Assembly (NCBI RefSeq): GCF_013376045.1
Contig: NZ_JABMJG010000006.1
Span: 434,001-498,000 of the forward strand
Length of the DNA stretch: 64,000 nt
Origin: Variovorax sp. SG517
GTDB lineage: Bacteria; Pseudomonadota; Gammaproteobacteria; Burkholderiales; Burkholderiaceae_C
Direction: 5' to 3'
Positions 51,300 to 61,252 of the stretch are shown here, piece after piece; position 1 is the stretch's first letter, and each line of letters opens with the position of its first letter. The translations under genes and the position numbers were made by a program. The notes beneath the pieces are model-generated. The model was not told the origin of the DNA and did no database searches. It was given only the letters and a program-made list of their open reading frames with translations.

Positions 51300-54065
51300 T
51301 CAGGGCCGACGGCGGCGGGCGATCGCAAGCGCCGCGAGGGCCGCCAGTGCCAGCGCGAGGTCGCCCGCATCCAGCGATCCGCCGCTTCTGCGGAATGGGA
51401 AGGCGATCGGCATCACCGGAGGCGGGGAGGGAGGCTCCGTCGTAGGCGGATTCGTCGTCGGCGGCGCTTCATCGGCCGGCGCGTAGGACTCGATGTCGTA
51501 GGCGTAGAGCCTGACACTCGTGCCCTCCTTGGGGCTCTCCGCCTGCATGGCGACGAACCCGCCGACGGATCCCTGCCGCTGGCTGATGGCGTTTCCGGCG
51601 TCCCTGTTCGGTGTCTCGCCATCGCCCACTTCCTTCAGGACATGGTGCTGTTTGACTCCGTCCTTCTCGGTGTACAGGAACATCTTTATCTCGCCGGACT
51701 TCGGGTCGATGGGCGTGTTGAACCACACGGCCTGATCCAGCGCTCTTTCGGCGATCTGCGAACCCTCCTGGCCGTTCGTCTGTCGCGTGATCAGCGAATT
51801 CTGACCCGCCACGACGGTGCCGGTCGCTCCGTTGCCTCGGAAGACGATGTGCGGGTAGGCGTTGGTGCCATGGATGAAGCTCTGCATCGTGTGCCCTTCC
51901 TGGGCCGCGTACGGTCCTGCGGCAGGGCTCTTCGCCTCCTCGAAGACGAACTTGAGGTTGTCCTGGGCCAGGGCGGGCTCGCCCGAGGGCGCATTCGAAT
52001 TGCGCGATGGCACGAGGATGTCGCCACGCAGGACGACGGGCGTGCGCGACAGCGATTCCGGCGAGGTCGTGGTCGCGGGCTTGCTTCTGTTGGTCAGAGC
52101 CGCAGCCTGCGTCTGTCCGCTGAAAGTCGACTCGCCGGACACGACCATGTATGTCCTGCCGGGTTCGAATCTCGTGGCGAGTCGCCAGGCTTTCTCCGTC
52201 GACGCATCCTTTTGCAACCTCAGTCCAAACGGGCTGGCGATCGGGTCTTGCGGCAGCAGGACAAGCGTGGTGCGACCATGTTTCGGCACAGCCTTCGTTT
52301 CAGCGACGCCAGACGCCCTCGCCATGCCGTCGCTTCCATACGAGGTCTTGTATTGCTTGAATGCGGTCACACCGTCGCTGAAGCGAACGTCCGCATAGGA
52401 GAAGGGCGCCTCCAGGGCGTTGGCGGCATCCATCCACCCCACGGTCATCTTGCCGAAGGACAGTACGAAGGTCGCCGTGTTCTCCACGGAGGCAGTGGCC
52501 GGCGCGGGCCCCCGCGCGGTCACCGTCACGTGGCACGGCTTTCCGGGAACCACGGCGCAGTCGGGCGGGTTGAACTTCATGCTCTCGACGGCAAACCCCG
52601 CGGGCAGCGAGACGTTGGCAGCGGTGAAGACGACGTTCTTCGTTGCGACCGGCACGTTGATGTCGATCATCGCCTGAGCGTTCTTGCCGCCCCAGGTCCT
52701 GGCCTTGAAGCTTTCTCCTCCATAGCTGAAGGTCGCGGTGACCCCGTTCGGCGGCAAGCCCGCATCGATGAGGTACTGCTCGGGGTTCGTCGTGGCCCAG
52801 TACGCTTCCTTCGGCTGGCCGACGGCGGACCACGGATAGCCGTTGGTGTGATAGCCCGGGTCCGTCATCCCCCACCAGGTCACCCGGTGCACACCGCCTT
52901 TGTACCCGGGGTGACGGCCTCCGGGGCCGGCGGCGTATTCCTTGAGCAGGCTGAAAAGCTTCGCATACTGGATGCCCTGCTCCTTGAACAGCGCATCCAT
53001 CTCGGGGCCGTTCTGGATCCGCTGGCCCTTGTCCAGGCCCAGGGTGGGTGCGAGATCCAGCTCGGTCAGATCGACATTCACCCCCGTCTCGAGATAGGTC
53101 TTGATGGTCCTCTCGAAGGCATCCAGGTTGAGCCTCATGTCCCAGTGCCCCTGCGTGCCGATGACGTCGACCAGCGGCCTGGGATTTCCCTTGGCGTCCA
53201 GAAGGATCCGCCCCTTGCCTGCGGCCGATTCGGCCGCATACCGTTCATTGAACTCCTTGACCATCGAAGCGATCGCGGTGGCCTTCGAGGCTCGCTCGTT
53301 GTCGTTGAAGTCGTTGTAGTTCAGGATCGCGGTCGTGTTCTGGCGCGCGGCGGAGAAGGCGTCATACATGTAGTCCCAGCTCTTCCCGCCTTTGGCGTAG
53401 GCCTGGGCCCATCGGGATGGGCGCTCCTCGGGGCTGTAGCCGGTTCGCAGGGCGTTCCTCCAGTCGGCGGGGTTGTCGGGGTTGTCCTTGAACGCTTCGT
53501 TGACGACGTCCCAGGCGTAGGTCTTGAACGGTTCCTGGTCGAAATGGCCGGCCACGGTCCGGATGTAGTACTCCAGATTCGTCTTCGCCGTCGCGTAGTC
53601 CCACGGGGTTTCCCATCCGCCGCTCGCAGTCAGGACATTGGGGGCGGGCCATTGGGCCGACTGGTTGTGCCAGACCAGCACGTGCCCGGTGACCTTGACG
53701 CCGCGCGCATTGGCTGCGCCGATGTCGGCATTGATGCCCGAGGTCAGGTTGGTGAGGAAGTTCGGGGTCGGATTGCTGATTCCCCCATTCCAGAACTCCG
53801 GCTTCATCGCGTTGCCGGGCGTCACCACGTTGAAGTGCTTCACGGTCATGGCGGCGACCGAGTTCTCGCCCGGCACCACGTCGGCGCCGAAGTTGCGCGC
53901 GTCGAGATTGGTGCTGCCGATCAGGAAGTGGTTCTTGTACACGTCCTTCAGCGCCGGCCATTCGGCAGGGTTCGTTGGCCGGTCGGCCGCCAGGGCGGCG
54001 TTCGCGATCACGAGTCCGGCTGGCAGCGCAATCAGGAGGCTCTTGATGCAAGGCCTTGTGAACAT
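51300..54065 (-). CDS. GH10 endo-1,4-beta-xylanase with GlyGly-CTERM sorting tail
   Basis: This 921-residue exported enzyme has a signal peptide cleaved near ANAALA/AD (residue 27). A GH10 barrel (about 35-480) has acid/base Glu190 in AWDVVNEAF and nucleophile Glu335 in VDLTELDL. A long C-terminal region of unassigned beta-rich domains (about 490-860) and a Pro/Thr linker (PPTTNPPTTEPPSPPP) follow. The end is SGGSLDAGDLALALAALAAL followed by a basic IARRRRP tail. The tail is Gly-Gly-Ser, one helix, then arginines, the GlyGly-CTERM signal. AGGAGG precedes the ATG. It should hydrolyse xylan at the cell surface or after release. Confidence 0.9.
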   Translation of the reverse strand: MFTRPCIKSLLIALPAGLVIANAALAADRPTNPAEWPALKDVYKNHFLIGSTNLDARNFGADVVPGENSVAAMTVKHFNVVTPGNAMKPEFWNGGISNPTPNFLTNLTSGINADIGAANARGVKVTGHVLVWHNQSAQWPAPNVLTASGGWETPWDYATAKTNLEYYIRTVAGHFDQEPFKTYAWDVVNEAFKDNPDNPADWRNALRTGYSPEERPSRWAQAYAKGGKSWDYMYDAFSAARQNTTAILNYNDFNDNERASKATAIASMVKEFNERYAAESAAGKGRILLDAKGNPRPLVDVIGTQGHWDMRLNLDAFERTIKTYLETGVNVDLTELDLAPTLGLDKGQRIQNGPEMDALFKEQGIQYAKLFSLLKEYAAGPGGRHPGYKGGVHRVTWWGMTDPGYHTNGYPWSAVGQPKEAYWATTNPEQYLIDAGLPPNGVTATFSYGGESFKARTWGGKNAQAMIDINVPVATKNVVFTAANVSLPAGFAVESMKFNPPDCAVVPGKPCHVTVTARGPAPATASVENTATFVLSFGKMTVGWMDAANALEAPFSYADVRFSDGVTAFKQYKTSYGSDGMARASGVAETKAVPKHGRTTLVLLPQDPIASPFGLRLQKDASTEKAWRLATRFEPGRTYMVVSGESTFSGQTQAAALTNRSKPATTTSPESLSRTPVVLRGDILVPSRNSNAPSGEPALAQDNLKFVFEEAKSPAAGPYAAQEGHTMQSFIHGTNAYPHIVFRGNGATGTVVAGQNSLITRQTNGQEGSQIAERALDQAVWFNTPIDPKSGEIKMFLYTEKDGVKQHHVLKEVGDGETPNRDAGNAISQRQGSVGGFVAMQAESPKEGTSVRLYAYDIESYAPADEAPPTTNPPTTEPPSPPPVMPIAFPFRRSGGSLDAGDLALALAALAALAIARRRRP

Positions 54066-54333
54066 GGTCCCGATCCTCCTGGCGGTCCTGAGGGTCGGAG
54101 GGTTCGTGCTGCGCGTGTTCCTCGATCTGTAGGCGGGGCCGGTCGATGCGGCCGGCCGTGCGGTCGCCAGACCCGATGATCTGATTTGCATGATGTCTCC
54201 GGAATGGAATATGCGGGGTGCGGCGAACTTGCCGCGACTCGCCGGCTCTCTGCGGAGCCCTGGTTGACCGACCCGAAGGCTAGGTGACGGCCCCCTGACG
54301 GTCCACTGACTTTTTCGCTAGCATCCATTCCAA

Positions 54334-55335
54334 ATGCTGATGAGTTCAGGCAAGACCTCTGGTAAACCCCTGATGCTGGCGCAGGTCTCGCGTCTGCGTT
54401 TCCGCCACCTGCAGTTCCTCGACATCCTCGGAAAGACGCGCAACTTGCGCCTGACTGCCGAGCAGATGTACATCACGCAGCCGGCGGCCACCAAGGTGCT
54501 CATGGACATCGAGGAGATGCTGGAGGCGCGCCTGTTCGATCGCCTGCCGCGCGACATGCAACCCAACGAGCTGGGGCTCTTCACATTGCGTTACGCGCAC
54601 TCGGCACTGGACGGCTATCGCAAGTTCGTGGACGAGTTCAGCACCCTGAAGCAGGGAGGGCACGGCCATTTGTCGATCGGCGCCGTCTCAGGTGCGGCGC
54701 ATCTGCTGACCGGCGCGGTGGCCGAGCTGCAGCGCCTGCGGCCGCTGCTGGTGGTGAAGGTGCTGGAGCAAAGCAGCGACCAGCTCATCGTGTGGCTGGC
54801 CGAGCGCAAGATCGACGTGATGATCGGCCGCTTCACCGACGAATCCCAGCGCGACCAGTTCCACTACGAGAACCTGACCGGTGAAAGGTTGCAGATCACC
54901 GCGGGCGTGCACCATCCATTGCGCGGACCGAACGCCCCTGGGCTGAGGGAGCTGTCGAACTGGCCGTGGATTCTGTACCCGACATCCACGGCGCTGCGCA
55001 AGGTGTCGGACGACATCTTCCGCAGCACGGGCCTGTCGCTCACCTCGGGCATCGTCGAGACGCCGTCGTTCCTGTTCGCGCTGGAGCTCTTGCAGAGCAC
55101 GACCATGCTGTCGCTGCAGCCCGCCGCGTTGGTGGACAAGTATGTAAGGCGCGGGCTGCTGACGCGCATCGCGACCGAGCTCCCCACCCGCATGCCCGAC
55201 TTCGGCCTGATCACGCTGCAAGGAGAGCCTCCCAGCACGGCCGCGCTGGCCTTCATGGATGTGATCCGCAACATGGCGGACCACCAGGCCGAAGCGGCAT
55301 TGGCTGAAAGGGCGACGCCGGGCGCCGGGTCCTAA
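54334..55335 (+). CDS. LysR-family transcriptional regulator
   Basis: This 333-residue regulator has a helix-turn-helix at about 25-80 (LQFLDILGKTRNLRLTAEQM, TQPAATKVLMDIEEML) and an effector domain from about 105. It resembles the GbpR/CbhR-like LysR proteins that respond to sugars. It is divergent from the xylanase gene across 268 bases and probably controls it and possibly the rhombosortase gene. Starts at 54334, 54340 or 54373 are all possible. Confidence 0.9.
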   Translation: MLMSSGKTSGKPLMLAQVSRLRFRHLQFLDILGKTRNLRLTAEQMYITQPAATKVLMDIEEMLEARLFDRLPRDMQPNELGLFTLRYAHSALDGYRKFVDEFSTLKQGGHGHLSIGAVSGAAHLLTGAVAELQRLRPLLVVKVLEQSSDQLIVWLAERKIDVMIGRFTDESQRDQFHYENLTGERLQITAGVHHPLRGPNAPGLRELSNWPWILYPTSTALRKVSDDIFRSTGLSLTSGIVETPSFLFALELLQSTTMLSLQPAALVDKYVRRGLLTRIATELPTRMPDFGLITLQGEPPSTAALAFMDVIRNMADHQAEAALAERATPGAGS

Positions 55336-55421
55336 GCCACCGGGGCGCGCATCCGCCGAGCGACATTGCCGCTGCTCGCAGTTCTACGCCGAGGCAGTAG
55401 AACCCCTACGAAGGTCCCGTC

Positions 55422-55847
55422 TCAGATCCACTGATCATTCTCGACAGTCCGTACCCCGGGCGCGCCATCGCCCGTATTCACCACGCCTCGCGGCTCTACC
55501 AGCAGCATTTTCACCTCCGCGTGCGCGGAAGGCCTGTGTTCCACGCCCTTGGGCACCACCGCCATCTGTCCCGCGCGCAGCACGATGACGCCTTCGTCGG
55601 AAAGGCTGGCGCGATGATGGATGTGCAGTTCGCCTTCGAGCACGATGAAGGTCTCGTCGGTCTCGGCGTGCACATGCCATTGGAATTCGCCCTGTACCTT
55701 TACGACCTTGAACTGGTAGTCGTTCATTTCGGCGACGACGCGCGGTTGCCAGTGATCATCGATCCGGTGGATCTTCTGGATCAGGTCAATGGCCTGGCAT
55801 TGGCCACGCCCGGCTGGCGTTGTGGTTGAGCTGGTGGGCAGGGACAT
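55422..55847 (-). CDS. cupin-domain protein
   Basis: This 141-residue single-cupin protein has motif 1 HVHAETDETFIVLEGELHIHH, giving the metal ligands His, His and Glu, and motif 2 PKGVEHRPSAHAEVK with the fourth His. It may be an isomerase, dioxygenase or sensor; nothing more can be said from sequence. GGAG precedes the ATG at 55847. It lies 77 bases after the AraC gene on the same strand. Confidence 0.88.
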   Translation of the reverse strand: MSLPTSSTTTPAGRGQCQAIDLIQKIHRIDDHWQPRVVAEMNDYQFKVVKVQGEFQWHVHAETDETFIVLEGELHIHHRASLSDEGVIVLRAGQMAVVPKGVEHRPSAHAEVKMLLVEPRGVVNTGDGAPGVRTVENDQWI

Positions 55848-55924
55848 CGATTGCTCCGTTCTTGGGAATGACGTCGAAGATAAGCAGCGCTCCCACCGCT
55901 GTATTGAACGTTCGTGGCCGATCG

Positions 55925-56755
55925 CTAAACGTCGCGCTCGCTCGCCGCGATGCGCAACCACCGCCCGGGCGTCAGCCCGAATGTCTTTGCGAAGTGTCGC
56001 GTCATGTGGCTCTGGTCGGCGAACCCTGCCGCCGCCGCGGCGTCGGCCAGCGAGGTGCCGCGCACCAGCATGCAGCGCACCATGTCGAGCCGCCTCATGG
56101 TCTGAAAGCGGTAGGGACTTGTGCCGTAGAACATGCGAAAGTCGTGCGAAAGGCTCCAGCGATCACGCCCCGTGGCAGCTTCGAGGTCGTCCAGCGTGAT
56201 GACCTGCGCCCGGTGCGCGCGCAGGTAGTCGTGCGCGCGCTGCGCGGCAAGAAAGTCGCCCTTCGGTCGTCGTGCGGGTGTACCCGCCACTGTTTCGAGG
56301 GCGAGCGCCAGTTCGGCAATTGCCTCGCTGTACTCGAGCGGTTCGAGCGGGGCATCGACACCCTGCAGCAAGTTCCGGGTCGCGGCCGCAAGGCGCGAGT
56401 CGGTGGTCACGCCGCCTTCAATGAAGGGCAAGGCCCGCCCCTGGAGCACCGCTTGAAAGAGTGCGGGCTCGACGTAGATCATGCGGTACTGAAACCCTTC
56501 GTCAGTACCCGCCTGACCGTCGTGGGCCTCGTCGGGGTGCAGCACGATCGTGTGGCCCGGCAGGCTGTCGCGCCGGCTGCGCCGGTAGTTGAAGCTTTGG
56601 ACGCCGGCCAGCGTACTGCCGACCGCGTATGTGTCGTGGCGGTGCATCGCGTACGCCTTGCCGTGAAAGCGCGCCTCGATGCGCTTCATTCCGTCGATGG
56701 GTTCGGTATGCCTCACCCACTCGACAGGTGCGGCGGGTGCTGGTGCGCGACTCAT
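55925..56755 (-). CDS. AraC-family transcriptional regulator
   Basis: This 276-residue regulator has an N-terminal cupin-like ligand domain (HRHDTYAVGSTLAGVQSF to about 150) and a C-terminal AraC domain (about 180-270). The signature LADAAAAAGFADQSHMTRHF and FGLTPGRW is clear. It belongs to the large group of AraC proteins often found near LysE-type exporters or cupins. The cupin gene immediately follows and is the likely target. Confidence 0.9.
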   Translation of the reverse strand: MSRAPAPAAPVEWVRHTEPIDGMKRIEARFHGKAYAMHRHDTYAVGSTLAGVQSFNYRRSRRDSLPGHTIVLHPDEAHDGQAGTDEGFQYRMIYVEPALFQAVLQGRALPFIEGGVTTDSRLAAATRNLLQGVDAPLEPLEYSEAIAELALALETVAGTPARRPKGDFLAAQRAHDYLRAHRAQVITLDDLEAATGRDRWSLSHDFRMFYGTSPYRFQTMRRLDMVRCMLVRGTSLADAAAAAGFADQSHMTRHFAKTFGLTPGRWLRIAASERDV

Positions 56756-56892
56756 GGCCGGTATGGTATCGAAACCACGCGGGCAGACGAGAAGGACAAC
56801 CGTCGCTGCCGCAGCGATGCGCATGCGCGACGCACGATGCGCCAGCGACCTTGCTGCTCATCCACATCCCCTGTTGCGCTGAGATCAGGCGC

Positions 56893-58107
56893 TCAGCGGA
56901 GCTTCGACTTGCGGTCGTTGAGTGGCAGGCGCCACAGGTCGTAGCGTTCGTCCCCGCTCTTGACCGAACCCGCAAAGTGGTTGTTCAAGGAACTGGACGT
57001 GAAGATCAGATCTCCGCCAGGACGGATCGCGGGGGTGTCTGGCCATTGCACACCGTCATCGGCTGCGATCAGCGACATCGTCTTCGTGCGCGGTTCGTAT
57101 TTCACGATGCCGTTGTGTGTGACGTCGGTGATGTAGAGCGCTCCCTTGGCGTCGGTCACGATCCCGTCGGTGTTGCCGCCCACTGCCCCCAGGTCGTGGA
57201 TGGCTGCCGAGATTTGTTCATCGCTCGCATCGGCCCTGCGCAGGATTGCAGTCGGAACGGCGCGTGCGCGAGTCCCTGTCGTCACGGTCCAGTACAGCGT
57301 GCGGCCATCAGGCGACAGCGCAATGCCGTTGACGCCGAGCAGCAGTGGATTGCCGGGCCACACCTCGGCGCCATGGGAAACGACCTTGACGCCAGGCTCG
57401 ATCTGCAGGCTCGGATGCTTGTCGAGCACGCGTCGAGCCTCGCCCGAGGCGAAGTCCACCACGATCAAGCCCACCATGTTGGCGGGCGCGCTGCGCATGC
57501 CGCTGTCGGAGATGTACGCGACGCGGCGGCGCTCATCGACCACGATGTCATTGAGGAAGCTGCCCTTGCGATCGGCCACGCCGTCAAGGGCGATGCGCTT
57601 GACCGTCCGACCCGACTTCAGGTCGAGCACCAACACCTTCTGAGCACCTGCAGGTGCCTCGGTCTCCCCGGCGACGAAGCCCATGTCCAGCGCCCACAGC
57701 CAACCGTTCTTGCGATCGACACGGAAGCCCAGGACATTGCGCAGGCTTTGCTCCGGCGCGGCCGTGACCGCATTGCCTTGCACCGAGGGGAACGCGGTCA
57801 GCCGAGCCGGTCCCGTTTGCGCGCGGGTGTCCAGCCTGCTGAGGGTTGCCGGGGCGCCGGCAGAAACGAGGCGCGGCGTGCTCACGTAGGCGGTGCCCCG
57901 TGCATCGAAATGCAGCCCGGCGATCGGTGCGCTGACGGAGCCGGCGAAGGGGGCCGGGCCCGCGCCGTCCTTCGACGGTTCCCAGCTGACGCCGGCATAG
58001 CTGCGCCAGCGTTCGAGGGGCGTGGTATCGGCGGCATGCGCCGCCGCGCAGAGAGTGGCGAGCGCGGCCAGCGCGATGGAAGCCAGTTTGGGCATGTGAA
58101 GAGTCAT
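56893..58107 (-). CDS. secreted beta-propeller of the yellow/major royal jelly protein family
   Basis: This 404-residue protein has a signal peptide (ASIALAALATLCAAAHAAD). The six-bladed propeller has landmarks KGSFLNDIVVDERRRVAYISDSG, LLLGVNGIALSPDGRTLYW and TDGIVTDAKGALYITD, like MRJP/yellow proteins and the related SMP-30/gluconolactonase group. Bacterial members are largely uncharacterised, and lactonase-type or ligand-binding roles are proposed. The start is ATG at 58107 or 58095; no strong Shine-Dalgarno is visible. Confidence 0.82.
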   Translation of the reverse strand: MTLHMPKLASIALAALATLCAAAHAADTTPLERWRSYAGVSWEPSKDGAGPAPFAGSVSAPIAGLHFDARGTAYVSTPRLVSAGAPATLSRLDTRAQTGPARLTAFPSVQGNAVTAAPEQSLRNVLGFRVDRKNGWLWALDMGFVAGETEAPAGAQKVLVLDLKSGRTVKRIALDGVADRKGSFLNDIVVDERRRVAYISDSGMRSAPANMVGLIVVDFASGEARRVLDKHPSLQIEPGVKVVSHGAEVWPGNPLLLGVNGIALSPDGRTLYWTVTTGTRARAVPTAILRRADASDEQISAAIHDLGAVGGNTDGIVTDAKGALYITDVTHNGIVKYEPRTKTMSLIAADDGVQWPDTPAIRPGGDLIFTSSSLNNHFAGSVKSGDERYDLWRLPLNDRKSKLR

Positions 58108-58297
58108 GAGAAGTTCGAAACAGGAAGGAAAAAACCGACGGCGGCTCAGGCCACCCGGTGCATGCATCTGCAGCAATTCGAAGGCGCCGATCGGAGGCCC
58201 CGCCTTGGCGCGCAAGGCATCCAGAGTGCGGCGGCGAGGGACCACAGGTGCTTGTGCATGTGATTCACCGATTGCTTTCGGCCAGGTTGCGGCACGC

Positions 58298-59002
58298 TCA
58301 GCCCCGGCTCAGCAGCAGATCGCGCATGGCAGCGCCGACGCCGGCGGCCGACTGCGGGTTCTGCCCGGTGACGAGGCGGCCGTCTACGATGACCTTGGCC
58401 GTCCAATCGGGCGCCGGATGGTGGTGTGCACCGCGCTGCTCGAGCGTACTGGCGAGCAGGAAGGGCACGACCTCGTCCAGTTGAACTGCGCGTTCCTCGT
58501 CGTCGGTGAAGGCGCTGACGTTCTTGCCCGCGACCAGGTAGGTGCCGTTGCTCAGCTTCACGTTGACCAGTGCTGCGGGGCCGTGGCACACCGCCCCGAC
58601 CACGCCACCCGCTTCGTAGATCTCGCGGGTGACGCGCGAGACATCGGCGCTGGCGGGGAAGTCCCACATCGCGCCGTGGCCGCCGGCAAAGAAGATGGCG
58701 CTGTATTTCGAGGCGTCGACCTCGCCCAGGCGCTGCGAATGGCTTAGGGTCTCGCGAAAGGCGAGATCCGCCCAGTAGCGAGCGTTGACCTCGTCCTGGA
58801 AGTCCAGTCCGTCGACCGGCGGGTCACCGCCCTGGATCGAAGCGAGTTCGCAGGGAATGCCGGCAGCTTCGAGTTCGGCCAGGGGATGGGTCAGTTCGCC
58901 GAGATAGAAGCCGGTCGGCTCGCCCGTGGTGCCTTTGGTGCCGTGGCTTGTGAGGACCATGAGCACGGGCTTGAGCGAATGGGCCGTGGCAGTGGAAGTC
59001 AT
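58298..59002 (-). CDS. DJ-1/PfpI-family protein (Hsp31-like class I glutamine amidotransferase fold)
   Basis: This 234-residue protein has the nucleophile elbow GAVCHGPAALVNV with the catalytic Cys, the acidic GGHGAMWDFP loop, and an N-terminal VLTSHG strand. Members act as glyoxalase III, deglycase-like or chaperone proteins under carbonyl stress. It is divergent from the LysR gene at 59123 with 120 bases between them, a layout common for pairs responding to electrophiles. Confidence 0.9.
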   Translation of the reverse strand: MTSTATAHSLKPVLMVLTSHGTKGTTGEPTGFYLGELTHPLAELEAAGIPCELASIQGGDPPVDGLDFQDEVNARYWADLAFRETLSHSQRLGEVDASKYSAIFFAGGHGAMWDFPASADVSRVTREIYEAGGVVGAVCHGPAALVNVKLSNGTYLVAGKNVSAFTDDEERAVQLDEVVPFLLASTLEQRGAHHHPAPDWTAKVIVDGRLVTGQNPQSAAGVGAAMRDLLLSRG

Positions 59003-59122
59003 CGTGTTGCTCCTGTAGCGGGAAAGTGCAGAACCGCAGTGCTGCGATGACTTGAATGTATTGATTGCACCTTCGGGGATAAACTGGCCTTAGGGGAAAA
59101 TATTTGTTCTTGAAAGGATCAA

Positions 59123-60028
59123 ATGAGTCGCAGATTCGATCACCTTGGTGACGTGGAGACCTTCGTCACGGTGGTCGAGAAGGGGTCGATGACCACGGCC
59201 GCGGTCGCGCTGGCCACGACACCGTCAGTGCTGAGCCGGGCGATCACGCGCCTCGAGGCCCGCTTGGGCGTGCAGTTGCTGCGACGCACCACCCGGCGCC
59301 TGAGCCTGACCGAGCAGGGGCGGCTGTACCTGGAGCAGGCGCGGGCGGCGTTCGCGCTGATCGACGATGCCGAGCGCACGATACAGGGACAAGGCGATGA
59401 GTTGAAGGGCAGCGTGCGACTAAGTGCTCCCACCACCTATGCCCATCACCGGCTGCCTGGGCTGATGCAGCGCTTCTCGGCTCAGCACCCGCAGGTGCGT
59501 ATCGAGTTGAACATCGCCAACCGCAACGTGGATCTCGTGGCGGAAGGCTACGACCTGGCCATCCGCATGGGCAGTCTGCCCGACAGCGGATTGGTCGCGC
59601 GCAAGCTCGAGGACGCAGCCATGTGCCTGATCGCCGCACCGAGCTATATCGCCCGCGCCGGTGCGCCCGCGGACATCGGCGACCTGGCGCGTCATCGCTG
59701 CCTGGCTTTCGTGATGCCCAGCACGGGGCGCGTCTCGCCCTGGATCCTGCGGGCGGATGGACGCGACATCGATTGGGTGCCGCAAGGCGGCTTGCAGGTC
59801 TCGGACGATGTACTGGGGGTGGTCACGCTTGCCCAGAGCGGCCTTGGCATCTGCCAGACCTATGACTTCATCGCGCAAGATCTCATTGCACAGGGACGAG
59901 CTGTCGAGGTGCTGACACAGGCACGTGGGCGTTCGCGGCCGTTTTCCGTGATCTACGCACCGCACCGGCGACTGTCGTCGGCATCGAGAGCGCTGATCGA
60001 TTCATTTGTCGCGACCGTGTCGGAATAA
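59123..60028 (+). CDS. LysR-family transcriptional regulator
   Basis: This 301-residue protein has a standard helix-turn-helix (FVTVVEKGSMTTAAVALATT, PSVLSRAITRLEARLG) and an effector domain from about 90. It belongs to the DsdC/AaeR-like large LysR group with the LLRRTTRRLSLTEQG pattern. It probably controls the divergent DJ-1/PfpI gene. A GAAAGG precedes the ATG. Confidence 0.92.
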   Translation: MSRRFDHLGDVETFVTVVEKGSMTTAAVALATTPSVLSRAITRLEARLGVQLLRRTTRRLSLTEQGRLYLEQARAAFALIDDAERTIQGQGDELKGSVRLSAPTTYAHHRLPGLMQRFSAQHPQVRIELNIANRNVDLVAEGYDLAIRMGSLPDSGLVARKLEDAAMCLIAAPSYIARAGAPADIGDLARHRCLAFVMPSTGRVSPWILRADGRDIDWVPQGGLQVSDDVLGVVTLAQSGLGICQTYDFIAQDLIAQGRAVEVLTQARGRSRPFSVIYAPHRRLSSASRALIDSFVATVSE

Positions 60029-60261
60029 GCGCGGGCGCTGAAGCAGGCGAGTCCTGCTGGCGTTCAGACAAGCCTCCGACGCCGCACGGCTCAAGGGCTT
60101 GCGGCTCCCGCCAGCAAGGATCACGGTCATCCCGCGGACCACGGGGGCGCCGGAAAGCAGAGAGAGGCATCGAGGACGCCAGTCAGCCAAATCGACCGGA
60201 TCTCGGTCGGATGGGTGCACCGGAAGATGAATGAAGCCGCCCAACCTGAGTGAGCGCACTT

Positions 60262-60822
60262 TCAGATTTCGGGCCGCGGGTCCTTGTCCGTGATGGCGAG
60301 ATTGATCGGAATCCGAATTTCGCGTGTGATGCTTCCAGGCATCTCGAACATCAGTGTGATGTGCCCCTTGACCCGTTCGAAGGGTTTGTCCAGCTTTACG
60401 TGGAAACCTCGTTGGCTGCACAGCACATTGTCGTAGGTCCAGAGCGCGAACTCCCGCAGCGACGACGCCTTGCTGCCTTCCTTCACTTGCAGCCTCTCGT
60501 TCTTCTCATTGGTCAGCTCGTAGTCCTTGATCTTGTAGGTTACGAAGTCAGCGATGTCGTCGTTCGTATTGGCGATGTGGCCATTGCGCTTGTACTCGTC
60601 AAGTTTGGTTTTGGATAGCGGGTAGTAAGTCAACAAGTCGAACTCGCTCGCCGGCTTCTTCTTGATCAGGGTCAGATCGGAGTTGATGATCAACACATGG
60701 GCGCTGAGATGCGTGAGCAGCGCTCTCGCTTGATCCTCCGAGTACGGAGGTGCCGCGTGGGCGTGGCAGGCGAACAGGGCACAGAGAAATAGCTGCAGCA
60801 ATTTTTTCATCGAAGGACGCAT
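60262..60822 (-). CDS. exported hypothetical protein
   Basis: This is an unrecognised protein of about 186 residues. It has a signal peptide (KKLLQLFLCALFACHAHAAP) and a Lys/Glu/Asp-rich mature part with one Cys (NVLCSQRG). The start could be 60822 or 60810. Codon use and base composition are less GC-rich than the surrounding genes, suggesting later acquisition or a lineage-specific gene. The 233 bases between it and the LysR gene hold nothing recognisable. Confidence 0.7.
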   Translation of the reverse strand: MRPSMKKLLQLFLCALFACHAHAAPPYSEDQARALLTHLSAHVLIINSDLTLIKKKPASEFDLLTYYPLSKTKLDEYKRNGHIANTNDDIADFVTYKIKDYELTNEKNERLQVKEGSKASSLREFALWTYDNVLCSQRGFHVKLDKPFERVKGHITLMFEMPGSITREIRIPINLAITDKDPRPEI

Positions 60823-61252
60823 GTAAGGTGGATTGCAAGATATCAGGACTTGGCGACTCGCTTCCCGACCGGCTGCATGAATGAGGGAGGACTTGGCCTC
60901 GTCATTGTCAGCCTCTTCAAAGTCGCCCGACCGGTTGAATCCGTCGCGGAATGCCACCACTCCCGGTCAACCATCGATTCCGACTTTTGGGATTTCCTTG
61001 CGTTGTGTGTCGATGGGTCATGGGTTCCGGTCTCTCACGCATGGGATTGCTTGAATTGCCGACCGCCAAGGTGTGGTTCTTGCCCTTGGCGCGGCGGTTT
61101 GCCTCGAGCGTTGCAACCCCAGTGCTTGGCACGCCGCGCATCTTTTCAAGTGCCAGAGGCACCCACTCATGATCCTAGTCAGCGGTTCAAACAGGCGCGA
61201 CTCCGTGACCGCAATGCTGCAGGAAAGCCTTTTCTATATTCTCTTGTCTTCA
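60823..61252. other. gene-free stretch between two small exported-protein genes
   Basis: No supported gene, terminator or repeat was seen in these 430 bases. Open frames on both strands lack ribosome sites and protein-like composition. Base composition is lower in G+C than the main part of the window. Confidence 0.5.
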
